This document shows positions 1 to 8,400 of a stretch of 34,188 bases of DNA, piece after piece. The notes below the pieces were generated by a model that was not told where the DNA came from, did not search any database, and saw only the letters and a program-made list of their open reading frames with translations. This DNA comes from Candidatus Doudnabacteria bacterium. Its GTDB lineage: Bacteria; Patescibacteriota; Doudnabacteria; UBA920. The position numbers and the translations under genes are program-made. The DNA lies in NCBI GenBank assembly GCA_903908535.1, contig CAIVSE010000022.1, positions 1 to 34,188 of the forward strand, read 5' to 3'. The stretch's first letter is position 1, and each line of letters opens with the position of its first letter.

Positions 1-2637
1 GTTTCCGCCACTTCCAATTCTTCTTCGTATTGTGTTTATAGCAACGGCCAACAGGCTAACGATACCCCCAGCTGGACCGTAACCGGCAGTACCAACTTAG
101 CCGGTGATGATATTGTCTGGTCTTCCACTAAGAATGGCGTTAGCACCGGTGAAAGCAATTCTTATTATGGTCAAAACTTAAATTCCAGCGGTTTTTGGAG
201 CGATCAAAACAGCAGCCCCTGGACTGTGAGTGAAATTGGCAGCTGGACTAAAACCGCTTCCATTTTTGCCAATGGCCAAATCTTGGCCACCGCGGCTCCC
301 ATCAATTTTACTATTAGGGATTGTTCTACAGTTACTCCTCCGCCCACTTATACCCCCGTCATTTGTTCCCCTCATACCCAGAGCGACCAGACTGGCCAGA
401 CGGTTTATTTTACCGCTTCCCAGGGCAACGGCCGTTATAGCTGGTTTGGGAATGGCTTAACACAAATTACAGGCAATACCAATTCGGCGATTTATTACAA
501 TGCCGGTACCTATAGTGTTTCTGTTACCGATGGCCAGAGTTCCGATACCTGTAACGTGACAGTTACTGCCGCTCCGCCGGTGAACCAGCCGGTGCAGTGC
601 ACTCCGCCCAGCCAAACTATAAATGCCGGCTCTTCTGCCAGTTTTTCCGCCACCGGCGGCAATGGCCAGTACTCCTGGACTTCCACTTCCGGAGCCATCG
701 GCAACGGCAGCGCTTTTAACGCGGCCTTTAACCAAAGCGGCACAGCTACCGTAACCAGCAACGGCCAAAGCGCCACTTGCGCGGTGACTGTAAATCAGCC
801 AATCCAGCAGGTTAGTACTTATACAGCTACGGCTTCGGCCACGGCCAGCGCCAGCGCCAATGCCTCGTGCTCTAATGGCACTTCGGCTTCGGCCACGGCC
901 AGCGCCAGCGCTTCTGCCACGGCTACCAGCAGCATCAGCCAGCAGGACGCCCAAAATAAGGCCCAGACCCAGGCCCAGCAACAGGCCCAGGCCCAGGCGC
1001 AAGCTAACGCCACAGCCCAGGCTAATGTCAGCTGCCCGGCCTCTACACCTACCGCGGAAAATTTTGTGGTCAACGTCACCAACTTCTGCGTCGGCAGCGC
1101 AGCGAACTATCAGTTTACTGGTACTGCCAATTTAGCCGGGCAGAACATTTCCGGTACCACGGTATTTACTCCCATTAACGGCAGCGCGCAAAATATTAAT
1201 AATGGCGTAGTTGGCGCTATGTCTTTAAATGGCAGCCTTTCCGGCGCCACTTTAACCGGCCATGTCTGGCAAACTTCCGATATCGGTTCTTATTCCCGCA
1301 CCTTTAGTATTGGCACCGCGCCCAACCAGACCGCGACCTTCCAGGTTATTAACTGTAACCCGGTGACTCCGCCGGCCCAGTTAATGTGCAACCCCAACAC
1401 CACCCAAACCGCCAATGTCCAACAGAATGTTAATTTTAATGCTACCGGCGGCAGCGGCAATTATACCTGGTCCGCGCCGAGCTCCAACATTAGCAGCGGC
1501 AATGGCGCCAGCTTTAACACTTCTTATTATGCCAGCGGCACTTACACGGTTACCGTCAATGACGGTACCAATACCGCTTCCTGCAATGTTGCTATAAACA
1601 CGCCCGTGCAACCGCAAACCCTCCAGTGTACTCCGCCCAGCCAAACCGCCAATGTTAACCAAACGGTTTACTTCGCGGCCATTGGCGGTAACGGCCAATA
1701 TACCTGGTCAGCTCCGGGTTCCAGCGGCCAGCAGTACGGCAGCGGCAGCAATTTTACCACCACCTATTATAATTCCGGCTATCAAACCGTAACCGTACAA
1801 AGCAACGGCCAAACCGCCAACTGTAATGTACAGATTATCAACACCGTGCCCCAGCAATTAATTTGCAGCCCGCCGAACCAAACGGCCTACGCCGGCCAAA
1901 CGGTCTGGTTTAGCGTCTATGGCGGCAATGGCCAATATAACTGGTCGGCTCCCACGGCCAGCGGCCAGCAATATGGCAGCGGCAGCAGCTTTACCACGAC
2001 CTTTAATAACATAGGCAACCAGCAGGTAACCGTTACGGGTAATAACGGCCAAACCGCCATTTGTTACGCGCAGATTAACCAGCAATACACCCCGCCCTAT
2101 GTGCCGCCGTATACACCCCCGTATGTTCTGCCGAGCAATGCCAGTATTACTTTAAGCAAGAGCGCCATTAACAACACCAAGGGCGGCGATGCCACCCAGG
2201 TGGTGGCTTCTCCGGGCGACACTATAACCTACACCTTAAACGCTTCCAATAGCGGTAACGCCGCGGCCACTAACTTTGTGGTCACCGACGACTTGTCCCA
2301 GGTTTTGCCTTACGCCTCTGTAATTAATTATGGCGGAGGCACTATGAGCGGCAACGTCATTACCTTCCCGTCCCAGACTGTTCCGGCCGGCGGCAACATC
2401 AGCGTCAGCTTTCAGGTGCGCGTGAACAATACTTTGGCCAATAACCTAACTTATACCATGACCAACACTTATGGCAACACGGTAACCATCCGCATTAACA
2501 CGCCCCAGGTTTTGGGAGCCTTTACGGCCCCGACTACCGGTGCCAATACCGATGCTTTCGTCTTTGGCGGCTTGTTAATGGCCGGCTTTGGCATCTACAA
2601 AAAGCGTTCGTTCCTGACAAAGTTGATCCTCAACTAG
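1..2637 (+). CDS. Large repetitive surface protein, 5' end cut by window edge
   Basis: The frame is open from base 1, so the GTG at 226 offered by the ORF track is not the start and the protein is N-terminally truncated here. Visible parts in order: an Ig/PKD-like region; about five related 70-80 residue repeats, each opening with a Cys-Pro-Pro type motif (CTPPSQT, CSPPNQT), then GGNGQY.WSAP and a closing Cys; between repeats two and three a low-complexity Ala/Ser/Gln stretch (SATASASA, QAQQQAQAQAQ); a Pro/Tyr hinge (YTPPYVPPYTPPY); a DUF11-like beta domain (SPGDTITYTLNASNSG); and a tail with APTTGAN, a hydrophobic segment and KKR. The tail resembles an LPXTG-type sorting signal with a changed first residue. 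The paired cysteines suggest disulfides, hence an exported protein. Probably a cell-surface or adhesin-like protein; its ligand is unknown. Confidence 0.75.
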   Translation, partial: VSATSNSSSYCVYSNGQQANDTPSWTVTGSTNLAGDDIVWSSTKNGVSTGESNSYYGQNLNSSGFWSDQNSSPWTVSEIGSWTKTASIFANGQILATAAPINFTIRDCSTVTPPPTYTPVICSPHTQSDQTGQTVYFTASQGNGRYSWFGNGLTQITGNTNSAIYYNAGTYSVSVTDGQSSDTCNVTVTAAPPVNQPVQCTPPSQTINAGSSASFSATGGNGQYSWTSTSGAIGNGSAFNAAFNQSGTATVTSNGQSATCAVTVNQPIQQVSTYTATASATASASANASCSNGTSASATASASASATATSSISQQDAQNKAQTQAQQQAQAQAQANATAQANVSCPASTPTAENFVVNVTNFCVGSAANYQFTGTANLAGQNISGTTVFTPINGSAQNINNGVVGAMSLNGSLSGATLTGHVWQTSDIGSYSRTFSIGTAPNQTATFQVINCNPVTPPAQLMCNPNTTQTANVQQNVNFNATGGSGNYTWSAPSSNISSGNGASFNTSYYASGTYTVTVNDGTNTASCNVAINTPVQPQTLQCTPPSQTANVNQTVYFAAIGGNGQYTWSAPGSSGQQYGSGSNFTTTYYNSGYQTVTVQSNGQTANCNVQIINTVPQQLICSPPNQTAYAGQTVWFSVYGGNGQYNWSAPTASGQQYGSGSSFTTTFNNIGNQQVTVTGNNGQTAICYAQINQQYTPPYVPPYTPPYVLPSNASITLSKSAINNTKGGDATQVVASPGDTITYTLNASNSGNAAATNFVVTDDLSQVLPYASVINYGGGTMSGNVITFPSQTVPAGGNISVSFQVRVNNTLANNLTYTMTNTYGNTVTIRINTPQVLGAFTAPTTGANTDAFVFGGLLMAGFGIYKKRSFLTKLILN

Positions 2638-2640
2638 TGA

Positions 2641-2657
2641 ACAATGGGTCCCATTGT
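2641..2657. repeat. 17-bp palindrome ACAATGGG-T-CCCATTGT after a stop codon
   Basis: A perfect 8-bp inverted repeat around one central base begins three bases after the surface-protein stop. The same palindrome with a central A occurs at 25846-25864, also directly after a stop codon. It is too tight to be a good hairpin loop by itself and has no T-run, so a binding site or mobile palindrome is as likely as a terminator. Confidence 0.7.
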
Positions 2658-2659
2658 GC

Positions 2660-2694
2660 AAAAATCCTCTTTCTTAACGGAAGGAGGGTTTTTT
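2660..2694 (+). terminator. Rho-independent terminator of the surface protein gene
   Basis: AAAATCCTC pairs with GAGGGTTTT (one G-T wobble), the stem continues inward through TTTC/GGAA with one bulged base, and a T-run follows. Confidence 0.75.
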
Positions 2695-2696
2695 GT

Positions 2697-2724
2697 TTGC
2701 CATTTTTTGTAAAGATGTTATGAT
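2697..2724 (+). promoter_or_regulatory. Promoter for the galE-like gene
   Basis: TTGCCA, 16-bp spacer, TATGAT. It lies directly after the upstream terminator and predicts a leader of about 50 nt before the ATG at 2783. Confidence 0.55.
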
Positions 2725-2782
2725 AACAAAAACAGAACTTTCTGCAAAAACCAAAAGCCACTTATCATTAAATGCCTAATTT

Positions 2783-3928
2783 ATGGATAAAGCTTATTTG
2801 CAGGAACTTATTAAAGAAGCCGAGCGCCGCGGCGGGGGATTGGTTATTAATCAAAATGATAAGCCCGCGGTAGTAATCATGACAGTAGATAAATATAATC
2901 AAATCCTTGCCGATAAAACCATGCCTCAAACCCAAACCGAAGATTTCCACAGCAATAACAACAAAACCATTTTAGTTACCGGCGGTGCCGGCTATATTGG
3001 CTCCCACACCTGCCGCGAACTTATCAAGGCCGGCTATAGTGTAGTGGTTTTAGATAACCTGTCCACCGGCAAAAAACAAAATATTCCGCCGGAAGCTAAA
3101 TTTATAGAAGGCGACACGGCCGACAAAAATTTACTTTTAAAGATTTTTACGGATGAACACATATACGCAGTTTTGCACTTCGCGGCCAGTATAGAGGTGG
3201 AAGAATCCGTGCGTGAGCCGCAAAAATATTTGCAAAATAATGCCCTTAACACGGCCAATGTCCTGGCGGCCATGGCCGAAAGCAAGGTCAAGAATTTTAT
3301 TTTTTCTTCCACGGCCGCGGTTTATGGCGACCAGAGCCTGATGCCCATTCCGGAAACAGCCAGAGCCAAACCAAACAACCCCTACGGTTATGCCAAATTT
3401 GTGGCCGAGAAAATTATCAAATACCACGCCCAGTTTATGGGGCTAAAGGCCGTTATCTTCCGTTATTTTAACGCCTGTGGCTGCGACTTCGACGGCACTA
3501 TTGTACCAACCCACCATTCCCACTTAATTCCCATTGTTATGCAGGCCGCGGCAGGGGATATACAGGCCTTAAAAGTTTATGGGAACGATTACAACACGCC
3601 CGACCACACCTGCGTGCGCGATTACGTGCACGTTTTGGATATTGCCCGCGCCCACGTGGTGGCCCTGGAAAAACTGGACGGCATAGAAACCTTTGAGGTT
3701 TTTAACATCGGCACCGGCACGGGCGAGAGCGTTCTGGACGTAGTTAATGCCGCAAAAGAGATCTTAAAAAAAGACATCCCGCTGGAATTTTTGGCCCGCC
3801 GGCCCGGCGACTCGGTTATCACCGTAGCCGACAACCGTAAAATCAGCCAAGCTTGGGGTTTTAAGCCCGAATTCAGCGATTTGGAAACCATAATAAAAAC
3901 CACCTGGAGGCAAATGTACCATGAATAA
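2783..3928 (+). CDS. galE: UDP-glucose 4-epimerase-like enzyme with Phd/YefM-like N-terminal extension
   Basis: Extended short-chain dehydrogenase that would interconvert UDP-glucose and UDP-galactose (or the N-acetyl forms) with bound NAD. Residues from about 60 onward are a full GalE: TGGAGYIGSH Rossmann motif, SSTAAVYG with the catalytic Ser/Thr, YGYAK with the Tyr/Lys pair, and RYFNACG. The first 60 residues are not part of GalE. They read like a Phd/YefM antitoxin N-terminus (LVINQNDKPAVVIMTVDKYNQIL, compare 'I.rnGkPvAVLvs.eeY..L'), joined by a Gln/Thr/Asn-rich linker. No internal ATG with a good ribosome site separates the parts, so a fusion is the simplest reading. It starts an envelope-polysaccharide cluster and overlaps the downstream glycosyltransferase by 8 bases. 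GalE assignment is firm; exact sugar specificity is not. Confidence 0.85.
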   Translation: MDKAYLQELIKEAERRGGGLVINQNDKPAVVIMTVDKYNQILADKTMPQTQTEDFHSNNNKTILVTGGAGYIGSHTCRELIKAGYSVVVLDNLSTGKKQNIPPEAKFIEGDTADKNLLLKIFTDEHIYAVLHFAASIEVEESVREPQKYLQNNALNTANVLAAMAESKVKNFIFSSTAAVYGDQSLMPIPETARAKPNNPYGYAKFVAEKIIKYHAQFMGLKAVIFRYFNACGCDFDGTIVPTHHSHLIPIVMQAAAGDIQALKVYGNDYNTPDHTCVRDYVHVLDIARAHVVALEKLDGIETFEVFNIGTGTGESVLDVVNAAKEILKKDIPLEFLARRPGDSVITVADNRKISQAWGFKPEFSDLETIIKTTWRQMYHE

Positions 3929-4712
3929 AGGTATTGAACCTGTATTAACTCCTCGGCTCGCTTATCCTTTGCAGACAAAGGATAGACTCGCCTACGTCGT
4001 TAATAAACTTTCCGTAGTCATCCCGGCCTATAACGAAGAGCAAAGGATTGCCAAAACTTTGGAAGATGTGGGGCAATTTTTATCGCGCCAAGCTTATGAC
4101 TATGAAATTTTAGTTATAGATGACGGCTCTAAAGATAAAACCGCGGAAGTAGTGCGGCAATTGGGCATAAAAAATTTAATTTTGGTTGATAATAGAGAAA
4201 ATCACGGCAAAGGCTGGGTGGTAGGGCAGGGAATGCTTCAGGCCACGGGGGACGTTAGGGTTTTTATGGATGCGGATAATTCCACTAAAATAGATGAGAT
4301 TGCCAAGTTTCTGCCGGTGTTCGCCCAGGGTTTTGATATTGTTGTTGGTTCGCGTCGCATTAAAGGTTCTCATGTGCCCCAGGACCAGGGAGGCTTACGG
4401 GAATTTTTAGGTTGGGCTTTTAGGACTATTGTCCATATTATTGTGCCTGTCGGCGTTACCGATACCCAGTGCGGCTTTAAAGCCATGACCGCCAAGGCAG
4501 CCCAGCAAATTTTTCCCAAACAGACTATTTTCCGATGGGCCTTTGACGTGGAAATTTTGGCCCTGGCCCGCCGCAGCCATCTAAAAATTGCCGAAGTCCC
4601 CATTACCTGGGTTAACGACGCGGCCAGCCACGTAAAATTGGGCGGTATGTTAAACATGCTGCTGGAAGTTTTAACGGTCAGGTGGCACTTAATGACGGGA
4701 AAATACAAGTAA
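3921..4712 (+). CDS. Family 2 glycosyltransferase (dolichyl/polyprenyl-phosphate sugar synthase-like)
   Basis: A GT-A fold glycosyltransferase: LSVVIPAYNEEQRI opens the domain, then IDDGSKDKTAEV, NHGKGWVVGQGM, MDADNST (the DxD-type metal site) and DTQCGFKAM. This pattern is typical of enzymes moving a sugar from a nucleotide donor to polyprenyl phosphate. It has no C-terminal membrane helices, so it would act at the inner face of the membrane. The start at 3921 has GGAGG 10 bases upstream, inside galE. Residues about 8-28 are encoded by a palindromic element (see repeat at 3945-4000) and have no counterpart in the family, where the domain starts at KLSVVIP. Its stop overlaps the next gene as TAATG, so galE, this gene and the subtilase look cotranscribed. 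Confidence 0.85.
   Translation: MNKGIEPVLTPRLAYPLQTKDRLAYVVNKLSVVIPAYNEEQRIAKTLEDVGQFLSRQAYDYEILVIDDGSKDKTAEVVRQLGIKNLILVDNRENHGKGWVVGQGMLQATGDVRVFMDADNSTKIDEIAKFLPVFAQGFDIVVGSRRIKGSHVPQDQGGLREFLGWAFRTIVHIIVPVGVTDTQCGFKAMTAKAAQQIFPKQTIFRWAFDVEILALARRSHLKIAEVPITWVNDAASHVKLGGMLNMLLEVLTVRWHLMTGKYK
3945..4000 (+). repeat. Palindromic element inside the glycosyltransferase reading frame
   Basis: A perfect 9-bp hairpin, TATCCTTTG-caga-CAAAGGATA, is flanked by CTCGGCTCGCT and GACTCGCC. The left 23 bases (3945-3967) recur at 22090-22112 with a single mismatch. Here the element is translated and supplies most of the N-terminal extension of the enzyme. Confidence 0.65.
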
Positions 4713-6349
4713 TGCAAAAATACACTGTAAAAATAATTTTTTTTATTTCCCTGGCCGCGCTGGCTTTTCCGTTTTCCGCGCTGGCACTGCGCGCCCCGGT
4801 CTATCAGTACCAAATTGATACTGTAATTGTCAACGACCCCGGCTTTACCGTGAATGCCCAGGATATAGACAAAGAGTGGGGCCTTATTAAGGCCGGTTTT
4901 CCCAATGCCTGGAGCCAGACCACGGGCAGCGCTTCTACCACCGTGGCCGTGATAGATACGGGCGTGGATGCCACGCACCAGGATTTGCAGGCTATGAATT
5001 TGGTGGATGGCTATGATTTTATTAATAATAAACCTTTAAGCGGCCGAATTGACAGTGATGATAACGGCCACGGCACTTTGGTAACCGGGGTGCTGGCCGC
5101 CACAGCCAATAACGGCGTGGGTATTGTGGGTACCAATTGGCATATTTCCATTATGCCCATTAAGGCTTTAGACAGCACGGGCAAGGGCGATTCCAACACC
5201 ATCTCCCAGGCCATTATGTGGGCCACGGACCACGGCGCCAAAATTATCAATTTGAGCTTTGGCGGTATTGGCCTGGACCACGATACCACGCTTTCCGCAG
5301 CCATCTCCTATGCTTTTAACAAAGGGGTATTAATTGTAGCCGCGGCCGGCAATGACGTAGCCAAAACCGGCGGCAATTTGGACCAAAACCCGGTATTCCC
5401 GGTCTGCGACGATAACGGCAGTAATATGGTGCTTGGTGTGGCCGCTACTGACCAGAACGATGTTAAAGCCGATTTTTCCAATTATGGCAAAGGGTGTATA
5501 GATATCGATGCCCCTGGCGTGCGCATCCTTTCTACCATTAATTTTGATCCCGTTACCCACCAGCCGGCGCCAAATTCCTATGCTTATGGCAGCGGCACCA
5601 GTTTGGCCGCGCCGTTTGTGTCCGGCGAAGCCGCCTTAATTTGGGCGCTCCATCCCAACCTGACTAATGCCCAGGTCCGCGATATTATTATTTCTTCTGC
5701 CACTAACATTGACGGCCTAAATTTGTCCCAGTGTAATGGTTCCTGTGCCGGACTTTTGGGCAGCGGCCGCATTAACGCGGAGCAGGCTTTGGGTATTGCC
5801 ACAACTTCACCGGCTATTGCGGACGGTGAATTAGTGGAAGGGCCGGGCAGTACGCAGGTTTACGAAATTTTAGGCGGCCAAAAGCGGCCGGTTTCGCCAT
5901 TCGTGCAAAACCAGCGTTTTCCCGGCATCTTACCCCAAGCTGTCAGCCAACAGCAATTGGCCGGTTTTCCCACCGGACCTTATGCCGTGCCCACGGACGG
6001 CACCTTGGTGAAAGATAATGGCGACAATACTGTATTTATTATTAGTCAGGGACAAAAGCTGCCTATTAGCGCCCAGGTTTTCAATCAGCGTAAAATGTCT
6101 TTCAGCAGTATTAACACTGTCAGCTATACCGAATTAAATTCCTGGGTCACCGGCAGTTTTTTGCCGCCGTTGGACGGCACGGTGCTGAAAGCGGCCAAAA
6201 ATCGGACCGTCTTTTGGGTGGTGGGGCAGGCTCTGCACCCCGTGAATTACAATTTTTACCTTTACGACGGTTTAAATAAGTTTCCTCTTATGGTCGTGCC
6301 GGACGCGGATTTTTCCAGCTATCCGCAGGGCAGCGCGTACATAAGATAA
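4712..6349 (+). CDS. Secreted subtilisin-like serine protease (S8) with three C-terminal repeats
   Basis: Start chosen at ATG 4712 (TAATG overlap with the previous stop), giving 545 residues beginning MQKYTVKIIFF with a clear signal peptide ending near ALALR. The track's start at 4682 would bury the signal. The whole subtilase site is present: Asp82 in VAVIDTG, His120 in NGHGT, the oxyanion Asn214 in AAGND and Ser297 in GTSLAAP, so it should be active. No long separate propeptide domain is obvious. After about residue 385 come three roughly 60-residue repeats (DGTLVK...VFIISQGQKLPIS; LPPLDGTVLK), the same unit that fills the next protein. The two genes are 3-15 bases apart and probably form one secreted pair anchored or targeted by this repeat. 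Substrate unknown. Confidence 0.9.
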   Translation: MQKYTVKIIFFISLAALAFPFSALALRAPVYQYQIDTVIVNDPGFTVNAQDIDKEWGLIKAGFPNAWSQTTGSASTTVAVIDTGVDATHQDLQAMNLVDGYDFINNKPLSGRIDSDDNGHGTLVTGVLAATANNGVGIVGTNWHISIMPIKALDSTGKGDSNTISQAIMWATDHGAKIINLSFGGIGLDHDTTLSAAISYAFNKGVLIVAAAGNDVAKTGGNLDQNPVFPVCDDNGSNMVLGVAATDQNDVKADFSNYGKGCIDIDAPGVRILSTINFDPVTHQPAPNSYAYGSGTSLAAPFVSGEAALIWALHPNLTNAQVRDIIISSATNIDGLNLSQCNGSCAGLLGSGRINAEQALGIATTSPAIADGELVEGPGSTQVYEILGGQKRPVSPFVQNQRFPGILPQAVSQQQLAGFPTGPYAVPTDGTLVKDNGDNTVFIISQGQKLPISAQVFNQRKMSFSSINTVSYTELNSWVTGSFLPPLDGTVLKAAKNRTVFWVVGQALHPVNYNFYLYDGLNKFPLMVVPDADFSSYPQGSAYIR

Positions 6350-6364
6350 AAGTTGAAAGTAAAA

Positions 6365-8239
6365 ATGACTCACAAAAGTTTTAAAATTATCGCCGCTGTT
6401 TTTATCTTTTTATTTCTGGCCCCGCCGGCTTTTGCCCAAATTCCCGGCGGCTTTGTGGACCCCGCGTTTAACCCAAATTTACTTATTCCGGACAGCGCTT
6501 TTAGCGATACCCAAACTTTTGGGGGAGCGGCTGGCATCCAAACCTTTTTGCAAACCAAAGGTTCTGTTTTGGCCAATACCACCCCGGCGTTTTTGGATAT
6601 GCTGAAAGAGCCGGACGTAATCCTGCTTAAGCAGGGCCTGGACGACCCGGAGCCAAATTTAAGCCAAAAGCGCACGGCCGCGCAGTTAATTTGGGACGCC
6701 TCGCAGTCCAGCGGCTTAAACCCCCAGGTGATTTTAGTGACCCTAAATAAGGAGCAGGGGTTGATTACCTCATCGCAGTCGCTTTCCGGCGGCGCTCTGC
6801 AGACCGCGCTGGACCACGCCATGGGTTTTGATTGTCCGGACGGCACCGGTTGCGGCAATTTGTTCCCGGGTTTTTACTATCAGCTGTTCGGCAATTTTGA
6901 CTCCAGCGGCAACCGCTATTTGGGCGCGGCTAAAAGTTTAATGAAGTCTTTTACCACGCCGGGCGGCCGCGGGCCGGACGTTAACGGCAGCCCCAGCCAA
7001 GTGGGGCAAATGATTACCCTGCAAAATACCATGGGCGGCTATACCGGTATTTTGCCGGTGCAAAGCGTACAATTAAGCAATTTAGCCACAGCCGCGCTGT
7101 ACCGTTTTACGCCGCACATTTTTAACGGCAATTATAATTTTTGGCTGTATTTTACTTCCTGGTTCAAATATCCCAATGGGACCCTTCTCAAATTAGCCAA
7201 CGCTACCGACACCTACATTATTCAAAACGGCTTAAAGCAGCTGGTGCCGCCGTTTGTGGCCCAGGCGCGTGACCTGAATTTAGCCAGCGCCATTACGATA
7301 TCCCCTACGGAATTTACTAATTACCAGACAGATGTCGTTTTGGGTCCCACCGACAATACCGTGGTCCAGGTGCCGGGACAAACCATCGAATATGTGTTTA
7401 TCAATAACGTGGCCCACCAGGCTTCGGACCTGGTTATTAAACAGCGCGGCCTGGCCACGTCCACGATTTTATCGGTCGCGCCAACAGACTTGAGCCTGTT
7501 TACCATCGGTTCGGTTTTGCCGCCTAATGACGGCACTATCATCCGCAGTACCACTAATCCGGCCGTGTATTTAGTCCAAAACGGGCAGATTAAACTGTTC
7601 TCGGCTTATACTTTTGCCCAGCACAAAGTTACCGGCAAGCAGATTGTCACTGTGCCGGACGCGGAAATTGCCAGTTATACCCAAAACGGCTTTGTGCCGC
7701 CGCTGGACGGCAGCTTGGTCAAAGCATCAAACGACCCGACTATCTATTTAGTTTCCGCCGGGCTGAAACAGCCGGTATTGGGTGACATCTTTAAAAACCA
7801 GGGCTACAGCTACCGGAATGTCGGCGTTATTTCCGCCGATGAAATAAACGCCCTGCCCACAGGCTCTTACGCGCCGCCTAAGGATGTAACCTTCTTTGCC
7901 GTAGACAGCAAAACCGGCCAGCTTTATGACTATAAAGAGGGGACTATCCATGCTATTTCCGCCTTTGTGGCCAAGCAGCGGGGGATTACGCCGGACTATG
8001 TCTTTAGCAATAACGTGGTTTCCCAGTGGTATGTTGGCATCCCGGTGCCGCCCCGCGACGGTACTATTGTGGAAGGCGACAGTCCATCCGACAAAACTAT
8101 TTATTTAGTGGAAAACGGCCAGCTAGACCCGCTGACTTACCAGGCTTTTGTTAACCGCCGCATCCGCCAGAGCCAAATTAACACTTTGCCGGAATTGGAA
8201 GTTTTGGCCTACGCCAAGGGGAATGCGATAGCAAAATAA
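6365..8239 (+). CDS. Secreted lysozyme-like domain protein with six C-terminal repeats
   Basis: ATG 6365 gives a clean signal peptide (IIAAVFIFLFLAPPAFAQ); a TTG at 6353 in the same frame is an alternative and neither has a strong ribosome site. Residues about 25-260 resemble an N-terminal module seen in cell-wall proteins of several bacteria: NPQVILVTLNKEQGLI (a candidate catalytic Glu), MGFDCPDGTGC, and ALYRFTPHIFNGNYNFW. This looks like a lysozyme or transglycosylase fold acting on peptidoglycan, but the family call is from memory of the motif pattern. The rest is six about 60-residue repeats of the type PPLDGSLVKASNDPTIYLVSAGLKQPV, shared with the subtilase upstream. A wall-remodelling or wall-binding function is an inference. 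Confidence 0.7.
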   Translation: MTHKSFKIIAAVFIFLFLAPPAFAQIPGGFVDPAFNPNLLIPDSAFSDTQTFGGAAGIQTFLQTKGSVLANTTPAFLDMLKEPDVILLKQGLDDPEPNLSQKRTAAQLIWDASQSSGLNPQVILVTLNKEQGLITSSQSLSGGALQTALDHAMGFDCPDGTGCGNLFPGFYYQLFGNFDSSGNRYLGAAKSLMKSFTTPGGRGPDVNGSPSQVGQMITLQNTMGGYTGILPVQSVQLSNLATAALYRFTPHIFNGNYNFWLYFTSWFKYPNGTLLKLANATDTYIIQNGLKQLVPPFVAQARDLNLASAITISPTEFTNYQTDVVLGPTDNTVVQVPGQTIEYVFINNVAHQASDLVIKQRGLATSTILSVAPTDLSLFTIGSVLPPNDGTIIRSTTNPAVYLVQNGQIKLFSAYTFAQHKVTGKQIVTVPDAEIASYTQNGFVPPLDGSLVKASNDPTIYLVSAGLKQPVLGDIFKNQGYSYRNVGVISADEINALPTGSYAPPKDVTFFAVDSKTGQLYDYKEGTIHAISAFVAKQRGITPDYVFSNNVVSQWYVGIPVPPRDGTIVEGDSPSDKTIYLVENGQLDPLTYQAFVNRRIRQSQINTLPELEVLAYAKGNAIAK

Positions 8240-8257
8240 AATAATTGTGGTGTTTTG

Positions 8258-8338
8258 ATGATGGATTTAAGAACCAGGGTGGAAAAAGTGAAAACAAACG
8301 TAGCAGGACTTAAATTGCACAAAAAGGCGTTGGCCTAA
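8258..8338 (+). CDS. Possible 26-residue small protein
   Basis: An ATG-ATG start 18 bases after the previous stop opens a frame reading MMDLRTRVEKVKTNVAGLKL and ending in TAA, just before the terminator hairpin. It is basic and could be helical. No ribosome site is convincing, so it may be chance. Confidence 0.2.
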   Translation: MMDLRTRVEKVKTNVAGLKLHKKALA

Positions 8339-8359
8339 AAAAAATTGATAATAAAAAAT

Positions 8360-8389
8360 AGGCGTCCTGACTGTGAAGTCAGGACGCCT
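8360..8389. terminator. Bidirectional terminator between convergent operons
   Basis: A perfect 12-bp stem, AGGCGTCCTGAC with GTCAGGACGCCT, loop of six. On the minus strand it is followed by TATTTTTTATT, a good T-run for the GHKL ATPase operon; on the plus strand the T-run is poor. Confidence 0.85.
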
Positions 8390-8400
8390 TCGTTATAGCT

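Noticed and set aside
457-1002. Long minus-strand ORFs within the surface protein region (also 819-1082, 1381-1698)
   Set aside because: They mirror the repetitive Ala/Ser/Gln coding sequence and have no motif or ribosome site.
830-1040. CRISPR-like or minisatellite array in the surface gene
   Set aside because: The periodicity comes from Ala/Ser/Gln codon bias (gccagc, caggcc); there is no constant repeat with unique spacers.
226-2637. GTG at 226 as the start of the surface protein
   Set aside because: The frame is open from base 1 with the same composition and repeat style, so the true start lies outside the window.
4370-4978. 202-residue minus-strand ORF across the glycosyltransferase/subtilase junction
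   Set aside because: It is a reverse shadow of two well-supported genes and has no signature.
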